From Globisporangium splendens (Eukaryota > Oomycota > Peronosporomycetes > Pythiales > Pythiaceae): a stretch of 64,000 bases of DNA. Below, one piece after another: positions 36,934 through 48,001 of the stretch. The stretch spans positions 625,185 through 689,184 of the forward strand of contig VFIW01000016.1 of assembly GCA_006386115.1 (NCBI GenBank). Direction: 5' to 3'. The stretch's first letter is position 1, and each line of letters starts with the position of its first letter. A program made the position numbers and the translations under genes. Below the pieces are notes generated by a model that saw only the letters and a program-made list of their open reading frames with translations, was not told the origin of the DNA and did not search any database.

Positions 36934-37389
36934 TTATTCGTCGAGCCCTGGGACGTCGAGATTCCCCGCGACGACAGCGCTGGGGTTGAGTCCGTCCAGG
37001 TTGGAGCTGCGTGATTCCGCCGCGCTGCTTGTCGTCGCATTCGTCGCCGCTGGCGTCGCCGACGACTTGCAGTTGCCGGGTTCCGGCGCCACGCAGTCCA
37101 CCTCCTTGTTCGACTTGTCTGGGATGCCTTCGTCTGCGAAGCACGTGAGCACGCCGTCCTTGCACTGCGCGAAGATGCTGCCGCGACGCATGCGGCGGCC
37201 GACCAAGTAGCAGAAGCCGTGGTTGCTGAGGTAGATCGCCGCGCCGCCAGATGACGTGCAGGGGGAGCCCGCGGCCGCGCTCGTGGCCGACGGCCGGGGA
37301 GGCGTGTCGGCATCCTGCGCTAGGGACGAAGCGGCCAAGCAGCTCACGAGCGCGAGCGCGAGCAGGAAGAGCGAGCGTCGCATACCCAT
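36934..37389 (-). CDS. Small secreted cysteine-rich protein
   Basis: 151 residues in one exon. The start MGMRR is followed by a strong hydrophobic signal segment (RSLFLLALALVSCLAASSLA), with likely cleavage before QDAD (residues 25-26). The mature part has six cysteines (SPC, GFC, AQC, LTC, VDC, GNC), which suits three disulfides, then an Ala/Thr/Ser-rich tail. It has no RXLR-EER block and no transmembrane segment. An apoplastic role is possible, but nothing in the sequence proves an effector. It converges on the myosin gene, 247 nt away. Confidence 0.75.
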   Translation of the reverse strand: MGMRRSLFLLALALVSCLAASSLAQDADTPPRPSATSAAAGSPCTSSGGAAIYLSNHGFCYLVGRRMRRGSIFAQCKDGVLTCFADEGIPDKSNKEVDCVAPEPGNCKSSATPAATNATTSSAAESRSSNLDGLNPSAVVAGNLDVPGLDE

Positions 37390-38033
37390 AGTTGCTGCTG
37401 CTGTTTATCGCCGGTGGCTTGGATCGGGAGCAAGCTTCTTATAAGCGGAGTTTCTGCGCTTGGGAGAATGGCGCTCTCTTGTGCCGTCGTCGCGCGAACT
37501 GGGCAGCATTGGGCAGCAAGGAAACAGCTGGTCTGTGTGCAGAAGGAAACAGTCAGCGTCGGAAGCGTACCTTACGATAGCGTTCAGTGCTGATGCACGA
37601 CAAATATACAGAATATGTATTTGCAGATATGTTTTCATGTTAAAATGCGTTATTGTAGCAGAGAAAAACGGCAAGTATGCATTTATAGGATAGCGTTAGC
37701 AGAAAGTATTGGTCGGAACTGAATTGACTCGGACAATTAATCGGCACGAGCATGTTGGCAACCTTGGCGCATGATGGAGCTGCAACAAGCAACAGGGCAA
37801 GATATATGGATGCGTGCAAATGTAAAAACGAAAAAAAGGAGCAGTTATCTCTATAGGTAGTAACGTAGGGAATGGGATAGAAGGAGCCTACAAAACGCGC
37901 AGCCCAAGCACCAAGTGAGTACACAGACCATCTCGTGCAGCGATCCACATGCGTAGGATGGACATGCCGTCATGTGCATTTGTATGTGTCTGCGTCTGTC
38001 TGGGGATTTCTGCGCAAATACCACTCTCTGCGC
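37390..38033 (-). other. Intergenic region
   Basis: Holds the promoter of the secreted-protein gene and the 3' flank of IMP4. No ORF, repeat or RNA gene is supported. Confidence 0.5.
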
Positions 38034-39153
38034 TTAGAGCACGCGGCGCTTCTTGGCTGAGTTCATGTACGGCCGCAAGACCCACTCGTTCTCGGCTTCC
38101 TTCTGGTCGCATGTGCCCAGCTTCACCTGGTAGAGCTGTAGCTCGAAGCGCGGCCCGCACTCCTGGAGCTCCACCTCTCGCCCCGTCTTCTTGAACACAT
38201 GGTGGCGGAACGAGATGAAATCGTTGTCGTTCGAGAACGTGATCACGCGCTTCGAGTCGGACTTCGGCACGGGGAAGAGGTGCTTCAGGATGTTGGACAC
38301 GCGCTTGCCGAGCGCCGTCTCGAACTGGTTCAGGATGATGTGCGGGTACGCCTCGGAGATCGTCGCACGGTCCTCAATGTCGTGACGCAGCACCGTGTTG
38401 CTCAGCGAGAAGTACGCTGTCGGGCCATACGGCAAGTGCGACACCACCAACCCATCTACATGTGGAAAAATGATTAGATGAATTGGGACTCAGACCGATC
38501 TGTAGCGTAATGCATTTGATTCTGCATACCTGGTTCACCACGCGTTTCCGTGACGATCACCAGATCCGTGTAGTCATGCGACCGTGCGCTCTCCACAAGC
38601 TACAATACGAGCAAAGTATCAAATAACAATGAGATCAGTAGCTGCTCAAAGTGGGCTACAAACACGCAGGCAACGTACATCGCCAACGGTGTGTGCACCA
38701 CGATTTAGTCGAATCGCATTGGGGAAGATCAGGCGGATCTCCTGTGCAAACTGCTTTAGCCGCGAACTCGGGTCGCGCGACGTCGTGATCGCGATCTTGG
38801 GGTCAAACATGCCCGCGTTCTTGTATTCGTCATCGATGTGGTTGAGCGGCTTCTCATGCACGACGTCGTCGTATTCCATTTCATGGCGCAAGCTCTTCTC
38901 CTGGCCACGAAGCTCCGTCGGGATGGATTTACCGCCTAGACATCACAGCAAAAGCAATGCACAAACACACAATCAGTCCCTGTTTGCTGCACATTGCATG
39001 GGTATTGTGCAGTTTATGCCGCCAGAGAAAGCACGCACTTCGGATGGACTCCTTCAGCTGCTGCTTGTGCTCGTAGAGCGCTCGCTCCTTGCCCTCGAGG
39101 CCCTTGCGGTATAAATATTCACGGCGGAGGCGCACGTTTCTTCGGACCGACAT
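38034..39153 (-). CDS. IMP4: U3 snoRNP protein IMP4 (Brix domain)
   Basis: Four exons (39153-39039, 38935-38679, 38599-38530, 38455-38034) give about 287 residues, the normal length of IMP4. The N-terminus SVRRNVRLRREYLYRKGLEG is characteristic. The Brix domain shows AITTSRDPSSRLKQFAQE, RLNRGAHTVGD, GLVVSHLPYGPTAYFSL, HIILNQFETALGKRV and a basic C-terminus. IMP4 works with IMP3 and MPP10 in early processing of pre-18S rRNA in the nucleolus. The start is the MSVRRN methionine. Confidence 0.96.
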
Positions 39154-39356
39154 CTTGCTGCTTTGCGCTTTGAGCACAAACGTAACCTTTCACTATGAGA
39201 ATTGCCGCTACCAACCAACCACCAACAGCAAAAGAAAACGCGGTACACTGTACCAAGTACACAAAATAACAGAGTCTATAAAATATGAAATTAAACAACA
39301 CGGTGCGCTGCACTGCAAAGTACAACATATCAGAGTGCATTAAATATCAAAAACAG

Positions 39357-41186
39357 TTAGGTGATGCACACCACATTGAGCTTGGCAGGTTTCGTGGCGC
39401 TCCATCTCTTGCCGCCGCCGCACATGCGCGTCGCAGGAACCAGCGCGAAGTGTTGCTGTTGTTGCTGCTGGTACCGGCGTTTGGGCCGTTTTTCTGGTAG
39501 CAGCAGTGGCGACACAAGCGGCGCCGGTGACACCGATGGCGACAGCACTGGCGATCCGATCCGCGATCTCTTCTTCTTCTTTGACGAGCGCGTCGGAGTG
39601 GTCGTGCCATCTTTCTGGAAAGAGCTCCGCTGCGCAATATTGATCGGTTGAGAGGCCGCACTTGGTGGTAGAAACAACCCGTGAGTCGAAAAGTAAGGGC
39701 GGTGGCTGGCGGTAAATGGCACGCTGTCCACGCGCGCAGTGGCTTTCACTTCGGGAAGCAGCGGGATGTCACGGAAGCAGAGCATTGGGCACGCTGCTTT
39801 GAAGTGACCCAGTTCGCCGCAGTACCAGCAATCGGACATGAACGACGCGGCTTCTCCCTTCGTGCTCTCCACACGCCGATGCGCCATCATACACTCTCTC
39901 GCTTTGTGGTCGTTGCCTTCGCAAATGTAGCAGCTGGCCGAGATGTTCCATGACGTCACATCCGCTGCGCAAATCGTGTCCAGGCGATGCCCTTGACAAA
40001 CCATCTCAAACGCGCGCTGGAACTCGAAGTTCAGAATGTCTTGGCCCTTACGGTTAAAGATCACGCGACCGACGTCATGCGTCAGCTCAAACGGATCTTC
40101 AATGCTGATGCGCCACGGAACCGAGTGGCTCCATTTTGTTGTCTTGGACAGCGGCGCTCCTGTGCGAATGCTCACGACTTCGTCTTCAATGTTGAACTGG
40201 GACGCGTAAAACTGGAAAAAGCCAGTCAGCAGCGCGCCTACTGAGTCCTGCTCTGACGTCCCGAACGTGGAATGCATCTCGTCACATGGGAGCGTATTCA
40301 GACGCTGTATCAACGTAGAAATCTCGTTTTCAAGCTGCAGACTCTGGAATATCGAGTGGACAGACTGCAGCAAGATCGGCGAGTGACGCGATTGAAGATA
40401 GAAGATCAAGAGAAGCGAAAAGCCTACGCATAAACCCATCGTGAGCACCTGGAATAAAACAAAAAGGCAGGTACATTTGATAAATGCCTTACCATAAGAG
40501 CTCAGCGTTCCATTCACCGAATCGTTGATGCCGCGCTGTTTTGCCCAGTACTTCACAGCAAACATTAATGGTCGAACCCGCGGGTCGACTTGCCCGTAGT
40601 ATTTGATCAGCGCTGTGTTTAAAAGCGCATTCACGCCACCCACGCACAAGTCGCATGCGACCTACACACACATCCGAGAATGGTTAGATTGGTATTTGGA
40701 CCTTACAAATCGCAGTTTGGCATTGCACAAACCTGTCGCTTAGGGTCCCACAGCTTCAACACGGGGACACGCGCGTTGTGGATGAATTCTTTGATCTCAA
40801 ACGCATCTTGGAGCCGTTCACAGGCCGTGGAGAGGATCTGAATCCGCTCTTCCATCGAGAAATGCGCCTGGCAGTCCACGTCTTCAAAATAGATCCCGAG
40901 ATCCACGTCGCTCCCACCAAAGCCAATGCCGCTACGACCACGATAAACCCAACGGAATCAGATATCAGTTCAACATTCGCAACGTCCACACTAATGTAAT
41001 TTCGACTCACCTCTCCGACGATCCAAACGGTAGCACGCGGCACAACGGCCACTCCTGCACGAGCGCATGCTGCACGTACTCGCGCACTTGGCGCTTCTTC
41101 TGGATCTCATCCGCGTTCGGCTCCAGCTGCTCGAGCAGCGCGATACTGTCGATCGTGAGCTTCCGTACGCTATTCGCCGCACCCAT
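39357..41186 (-). CDS. Cid1/TRF-type terminal nucleotidyltransferase (TUTase or non-canonical poly(A) polymerase) with zinc knuckles
   Basis: Exons 41186-41011, 40931-40733, 40661-40493 and 40423-39357 give about 536 residues. The catalytic pocket is visible: PFGSSE...GFGGSDVDLGIYFED (the DxD of nucleotidyltransferases), then GVNALLNTALIKYYGQVDPRVRPL and a PAP-associated segment with SYGFSLLLIFYLQ, DPFELTHDVGRVI. Two C-terminal CCHC zinc knuckles follow (CYICEGNDHKARECMM and CWYCGELGHFKAACPM), then a basic tail (KKKKRS, KRPKRRYQQQQQQ). Zinc knuckles occur in several RNA-uridylating TUTases, so uridylation of mRNA or small RNA is the likely role. The added nucleotide cannot be told from sequence. 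Confidence 0.9.
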
Positions 41187-42562
41187 GCTGCTTCTTTTCT
41201 TCCTTCTTCCAAGTGTGCGCTCTTCTTTCGTAAGTTCTTCTTCTTCTTGTTTACGTCTCCTTGTGTGTGTCTTTGTCTTTATCCCCTGCTCTCGCTCTTT
41301 CCCTTCCTCTTGCTTGTTCTGTCTATCACTGATGCTGTCGCCACGCGCCGCCGTTCGCTGTCAAGATCACGTTCTCTTGTCGTGCTCCCAGTCGCGTCAT
41401 GTCTTGTCACTGACCTTCGCAGCAAAGTCAAGCAGTCATGGACGCTGCTGGCGGTCTCTTACAATGGCTTCTTCTTCGTCGGTCTTTGGGGAGTAAAATA
41501 TGAAGGCGCGTAGTGACCTGGGACGCGCGTGCGTGGGGGAATGCGGAATGGCTTTGTACCTGATGTGGCGGCGTTGTGGGCGGATGTCGCACCAACGCTC
41601 CGCAATCTAGAAAACCCACACTCACACACAACTGAGAGGGATGGGACGAGCGAATGGAATGGAGTGCGCACTCTCTTTCTCGAACCAAAAATTGATGAGA
41701 AGCACGTTTATTCAAATGGAGGGGGCGAACGAATCTTGGTGATGAAGATAGCTACAAGCGTCAAGCGTGGAGATGCCACACTGCCACATATAGGATGCAT
41801 GCACATATCCATGAGGACGCGCCCAAGTGTGCGAGAAGCCGTTGAGTCACCAATGCGGTGAAAAATACAGCTGACAAGAATAAAATACCAGGTGAGAACA
41901 GACTCTGCAGCGGAAAGAAATGCGTCGACTTAAGCGGACCGACGTATTTTTCAGACACGACGTCGCAAGCATCAGGCACGCAGCACTTCAACGTGTTCCC
42001 TCACCCAACACACATAACGCAAAAAGAAACGCATACCTTCGCGCAACCTTCGTATCCGTACCGTATCCGACACAATGAAGCTTTTCGTTGAGGAGTACCG
42101 TTGACGAAACAGCTATAGCGTTCGCGGTACCCATTGTGACCCCAGCTGAGTGCGACGAGAGCAAACGGTGGCAATAGCTACTTTTGCCCTTTTGTGACCT
42201 TTTCGCGGGTGTGTGGGAGAATTGTTTTGCTTTTTTTTTTTGTTTGTTTGTATCGGACACCTGGCTTAGCACAAGCGAGCGAGCGGGGGCCGGACGCGCG
42301 CGCGCGCGCATTCATTCGACCGACACGACACGTAGACGGCGTATTATACTGTAGTACGAGTCTCCCCCTGTGTGTGTACACGACACCCCTCCCCTTACTC
42401 GATGCTTATACTAACCTTCTCTTGTTGTGCTTCCCCCCTCCCTTCTCTTTCCATGTTGGCGCGATCTCCCTGATTTGTCCTGTAAAGAGGAAAAGCTTCG
42501 TTCTCCCTGGTACAGACCTGGACGTAGCAGGCGCTAGATAGAGAGAGTGTCCTACACAGACG
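41187..42562 (+). other. Long divergent intergenic region (TUTase/AMBRA1)
   Basis: 1.4 kb. It has a T-run (42231-42240), a (GC)n run (about 42295-42309) and C/T-rich leader sequence before the AMBRA1-like start. Short ORFs at 41529-41861 (+) and 41988-42311 (-) show no domain and I do not call them. Confidence 0.5.
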
Positions 42563-45199
42563 ATGGATAAGAAAGTATGGCAGCGCGCGGTCGCGGACCT
42601 GAATCCGCCGGGGGTGCCCAACTCCTTCCGGCGCGCGCACCGCCAGAAGAACATCGCGTCCATTCTGCTCAAGCGCGAGTCGGGCGCAGGCGCGCGCCGA
42701 TCCGTGCACATGCTGGGCGAAGACCGCGGCGAGAACTTTTGGGCCGAGCGCGAGAGTGCGGCAAAGGTGCGTAGGAAAGACGTGGACGCCATGTGGGAGT
42801 GGGAAACACAGAGAGCTGACGGAAGTGATGGCATTGCGTTCCTCAGCATCAAAGTCGATATTTTGAGTTACCGCCGACAACCAAGTCGACGATTTCGATT
42901 GCGATTAGTCCTGATGGGTAAGTGTCGATTGCAAATATGCGGGCTTTGCTGTCTTTGTGATGTGCTGACATGCATTTGCTTGTGGATGTCTGACTACTTA
43001 CCTTACAGGAAAACGTTTGCATCGACGCATGGAGATCACACAGTGAAGATCATTTGCTTTGAGACAGGAAGAATACTTCAGGTCAGTTGCGTGCATCCTC
43101 CCTCATTATCTAGTTGATCAAGCTCAAGCTGATCAACTTTATGCGCCGATTCTTGGACCATGATGCAGACACTCGTGGGCCACCCGCGAACACCGTGGAG
43201 TGTAAAGTTCCACCCAACAGATCCGCGATACGTTGCGTCGGGTTGCCTTGGTTTTCAAGTCCGGTACGCAGTGCACATAAGACCATGAGCTTGTGATCTT
43301 CGATTGATTGATGAATGACTGGTTATTGCAATGACCAAATGCAGGTTCTGGGATATCGAGACGGGACGATGCTTGTACGTCTCGACGTTGCGTCATGCCA
43401 TCATTTCGATCTCTTTTCACCCATCTGGCGATATTTTAGCGATTGCGAGCGGAACGTGTGTCTACACGTGGGACTATCAGGTACTCAACGCTCTCGACAG
43501 CTTTGCTTTGGAGGTTTCCGTTCTAATGCTCCGTTTTGTTGCGATTTCCCGGCAGCACACGTCGCCGCGGATTGCCATGTTTAGCTATCAGACGCTGAGG
43601 TCCGTGACATTTCTCCCTGATCCGACAAAGATCATGGTCGGCGAAGCAAACGAGCGATATCTAGTAAGTGGCTATCTTACTGCGACCGCACGTTGTATCA
43701 CTTCCTCCTACTAAAACGCAGTTGTTCTGACGTTTAGCGTCCACAGGGCCAGGCTCCTCCGTCGGACTTGACCGTGACATTGACGATGTGGGATTTTGAT
43801 CCGTCCTGGTCGCTTGCTCCAGAACTGCTCTTGTCGGATAAAGCGATGTCCAACAGCCAAGTCGTGCTCTCGCACGCGCTGATCTACAACGACGGCGGGT
43901 TTGACATTTCGCGATGCGGGCGGTACCTGTCGATCTGTGCAGACTTTTCGCTGCGGCAAGCAGAGAAAGAAGTGGAAATGGAAGCCGAGATGGAAGCGAA
44001 CAACGATTTAGAGCAGATTCTCGCCACGGCCCCACAGGAACAGGTCGCGGAGGAAGTGATCCCCAGTGACGACGCGAACGACACGTCGATGCCTGCGGTC
44101 CAGTCGACTGAAAGTGCTACTACTACTAGTAGTAGCAGTCTAGCTGCATCGGTTGTTGCTTCTGCTATCAGTAGTGGTGTGAACGCCGCCTCGTTGGCGG
44201 GTTTCCAGCAGTCTCGGCTCCTTCCCATGCCGAGCATCATGCTGCAGCCGCCAAACATACTAGCCGCACTGCAGTCAGCCGCGTCTGACCTGTCACTGAG
44301 TATGGATCAGTACATGAACCAACAAATCCGAAGAGTTCGACCTCGATTGCAGGTCACAAATGGACTGCATCACAACCACCAACCTCTCGGGTCTGCACGC
44401 GGAACTGCGTTGAATTCATCTGCTGCGTATCAACAGCAGCGCTACACTCAGATTCGCCCCAATATCGCGCTTAGTCGAACACGATTTACAAGAAATCAGC
44501 GCAGCCAGCGCGGTCGGTTAGCGTCGGAGATTCAGTCTACGTGGCTCGCATTGATCTCGCTGGAACCACAGCAGCTTGGTCGAGTCATCCAGACGTGCCA
44601 CTTGGCAGAAACAGCAGCAGGCGGAGTGACGTCGGTGAAAATATCGCCCACGTCGGCGTATGTGTTGCTGGGTTACGGCGTTCGAGATCGCATTCAGAGG
44701 TGAGTTGCTTGGGCGAACGCCATTTATGCGTCGAAATCGTCATGATGCTAATTCAGTTTGTGTTTGCTATTGTAGAGAATCGGAGTTCCCCATTCACCGT
44801 GTCACCCGAATCTATCGTTGGGACGACATGAAGCTGCTTTCTCATGTGGAGAGCGAGCTCGACGATGTCAACATTGCGCTGTTTAGTCCGATCTGCGGCG
44901 GTGGGTTTCTCTATGGCACCAAGCAGGGCAAGCTGCGGGTCTGCAGCACGTATCGAGGCGAGTATGAAGACGAAGAGAACTGCAACGTGCTGCACGGAGC
45001 ACGACGTCGTCATTATGACCAGTCGGTTATTTCGGATGACAACGAAGAGGACGATGAAGATGACGATGAAGACGACGACGAGGAAGACGATGAAGAGTTT
45101 GACGACATGGAACTTGAAGGGGAAGTTGAGGCGGATGGCATTGTCGGTGATGCGGACGTGCTCGAAGAAGGCGAGGCACGAGTCCGGTTGAGTCGATAA
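42563..45199 (+). CDS. AMBRA1: AMBRA1-like WD40 protein (autophagy, CUL4-DDB1 substrate receptor type)
   Basis: Eight exons (42563-42766, 42868-42917, 43009-43081, 43169-43263, 43345-43480, 43556-43663, 43738-44699, 44776-45199) give about 683 residues. The first WD40 block is diagnostic: SPDGKTFASTHGDHTVKI, LVGHPRTPWSVKFHPTDP, VASGCLG and RFWDIETGRC. AMBRA1 homologues have the same ASTH-GD and GHxRTPW elements. After a Ser/Gln-rich middle, beta-propeller blades resume (VTSVKISPTSAYVLLGYGV, VNIALFSPICGGGFLYGT), so the propeller is split by an insertion, as in animal AMBRA1. An Asp/Glu-rich tail closes the protein. In animals AMBRA1 regulates Beclin-1/ULK1 and delivers cyclin D to CUL4; the role here is inferred. 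Confidence 0.85.
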
Positions 45200-45427
45200 G
45201 TGGTAACATGCTACTGTCCATTGCGATGTATAGTACGACAGAAGGGATCATCCGAAAAGTTGTGGCGAAGGAAGTTGTGTCGGGCTCTTTTGTTTTCTTT
45301 CTCTTACGACATGTTCAAAAACGTGGAAGAAAAAGGCGAGAAAATCGAGGAAAGTTTTGACTTGGATGAGATCCAAGCACACCACCTAGAGGAATTGAGA
45401 CTTACTACGTAATACAGAAACGCGATT

Positions 45428-47210
45428 TTAACTCTCGTCGTCGGCCACGCGCGCTTGGTTGGTTCCGTGGCCAAACGTCTTGCCGAAGAACATTTCCTTG
45501 TCAAAGTCGCTGCCAACAAACTGCGCCTTGTCCACCTTTCGCGCGCGGTTGATCATCTCGGCGGTCTCCTTGCGCGAGGCTTTCTGGTTCAGCAGATCCT
45601 CCTCATCGCCACAACCCCAGACTTCCATCGCGTCGATGGTGAAATGCTCGCGGCTTGAGAGCTTCCCAGACTCGAACGACATGCACTGGGTCGTCGTATA
45701 ACTGCTCTCGTCAAAGTCTTCGCTCACGAACAGTCGAAATTTGTTCGTGTTGCCGCCCATGCCGATGCCACGAGGCAGCGAGTACCCCTTGGAGTTTAGG
45801 TACATGAAATTGTCGTTGCTCACCCCACTCACGCGGTAGATGTTGATCTGTGGCTCAAGTCGAAACAGAAAGCACCCATTGCCGCCGTACATGCGGCTCG
45901 ACTCTTTCCATCCCGAGTCGCAAAACATCCCAAAGACCGCTGCACATGCGTGTAAGACATTTAGCATGGTGATGTGTGTCATTAGATAAGGGATTACAAA
46001 GCATCGTACCTCCTTCTGTGTTTTGGATGACCACGAGCGTCGGTCCCGTGTACCCCAGCAAATGAAAGCAGAGCCGATTGAAACTCAGTCCATCTTGAGC
46101 GCTTGTGTACAGACGATAGAGTGGTTTCTGGATCGGATTTGCAACTGCCGACAAACACACGAAATGTGCCCTGCCCATACAATACACGATATTAGCCATA
46201 CCCATGTCGTTACAGCACATCCTTGTTGGCTTTGAGCTTACCGTGAAAGGATATCTGACTTGTGAGACAGTCGTGGCGCGTGGTACGACGGTCGCGCGAG
46301 TGCGTCCAGGCATTTCGTGGCCATCCACGAGACAAACACCGAGTAAAACAGCGGGAATTGACCGCTCAACCAGCGCACAAACTCGTCATTAGACGTCTGC
46401 TGGGGTGTGGATCCGGCGGGTGATGGGAGTACGGCATGCGTGAGTTTCTGCGCCATGCGGAGTGCCTTGTGCGGGTCTTCGACAGCGATCTTGTCGTCGG
46501 CCATGATCAGCAGCGCGTGGAAGAGCTGCGTGAGCTCGTCTTCCGAGATCGTCGAGCGGTGCGTCGCCGCGAATAGACGGAAAAGCGCTCGGGCAATGGA
46601 CTGCGAGGACGATCGCACGCACGCGGCAACTAAAGACAATAGTACACAATCAGATTGGCAGCATAATTATGTCGAATAATAGCAGCATGACACTGCTAAA
46701 AGCGTACCTGCTTGCACAAAGTCAATCAGCAGCACCTTGTTGGACGCAGCCGTTCGTCCATCGGCTTCACAGGACAATAGGCACAATTCGTAGAATGCAG
46801 TTCCGAGTGCATTTATGCGCACTTGGTACTGCTCTGGAATCGACTCACTCGATGGAAGTTGCAGTAATTTCTACACATAAAGAAGAGAAATAAAGCGAGC
46901 GCACGCACTCAGAAATGCAGTGCACACGCCCACACACCCGCAACTTATATGCACCAGCGACCCAGCGTACCTGTAGCCGCACATGGACGTCCGAGACCGT
47001 GGTTGCACCCGTCGTGACATCTTTGTACTTGACCACGAGACACTCGTACTCCTGCGCACCGTTGAACAATGGAGCAGAGAGTAGAAAATACACACGTTGA
47101 GCCTACAATAGAGAGTAAGGCGCCGTGCGCAAACGTACCGGATCGCTAAAGGGCCCCTTCCACTCGGCAGCAGCACCACCGCGGTGGCTCGACGACGCGT
47201 TGTTCCCCAT
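45428..47210 (-). CDS. TLDc-domain protein with N-myristoylation signal (MEAK7/TLDC1-like)
   Basis: Exon 1 (47210-47139) encodes MGNNASSSHRGG, a clear Gly2 myristoylation site. Several short exons follow, including EYECLVVKYKDVTTG (about 47050) and a helical region about 46640-46240. The TLDc domain starts about 46190 with LYRLYTSAQDGLSFNRLC and TGPTLVVIQNTEGG. It continues with YGGNGCFLFRLEPQINIYR, NDNFMYLNSKGYSLPRGIG and HFTIDAMEVWGCGDE, ending at 45428. This order is the plan of MEAK7, an alternative mTOR activator at lysosomes, and TLDc proteins can also bind V-ATPase. The exact function here is inferred. It converges on the AMBRA1-like gene. Confidence 0.83.
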
Positions 47211-48001
47211 CGCATCGACCAAAGTGATCGGAGACGACTGTCGATTTTGGCAAGGCAAGGTGCCTCTTGAACTGCATACAACAGTTTATCAAGCCTCTCA
47301 AATAGCATATTACACAACCCGTGTCAATATCTTGAAACAATACTTTGCATTTTGATGAGTCGTATCTTCAATCCGGATAAAAGAGCATGAGCTCATCTGA
47401 GACATGTGCCAAATGGCTTCTGTTGCCGTACAGTATGGCCACCACAAGCACCTGTCCGCTCAAGATTACACTCGGCTGTCGTATCGCACGTGTCCAGCAG
47501 CGCGCAAGTGGCAAACGAAGCGGCTCACTTCACTCTCTCTCCCTAATGTGTATTTATTCGGTCGATCCCTTCGAAACAATGCTCTTATAATAGACAAACC
47601 AGCTCAAAAAAGACCAGACAGCAGCAGCACCGCGTGGTGCCCTTTTTATAGACGACGGCTGTTCAGTCTCCGCACAAGTCGTTTCCATCTCTCTTTATAG
47701 ACCTGCACCGTCTTACCTCTCTCTCTATAAATGCATTTATGCTCTGGATCCAAGTGTATCAATCCTTTATAATTACTATATGAATCACCTGCATAATATG
47801 ATATCTCACAGAGGCAGATGAGACTACAAATATCGGTTTGAAGAGGGCGCGTTGGATTCTTTCTATTCTTGGCGCTTGCACCCAAAGCCCACAACAGCGT
47901 CGCATCAGCAGGAAGGAAGCACGCGGTTTCGGTCGCTGCGCACTGCGCTCACAGTGGGTATTCGCCGCAACGCCAAGAAGAAAGCAACAAGAAACAGAGA
48001 G
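47211..48001 (+). other. Divergent intergenic region
   Basis: Promoters of the TLDc and NIPA-type genes. Contains CT-rich tracts (about 47527-47545 and 47716-47731) and an in-frame open stretch (47852-48001) before the preferred NIPA start. No other gene is seen. Confidence 0.5.

Noticed and set aside
41529..42311. Small ORFs on both strands in the TUTase/AMBRA1 gap
   Set aside because: No domain, no splice-supported extension; probably promoter DNA.
45200..45412. ORF directly after the AMBRA1-like stop
   Set aside because: Open by chance; it lies in the 3' region and has no domain or splice link.
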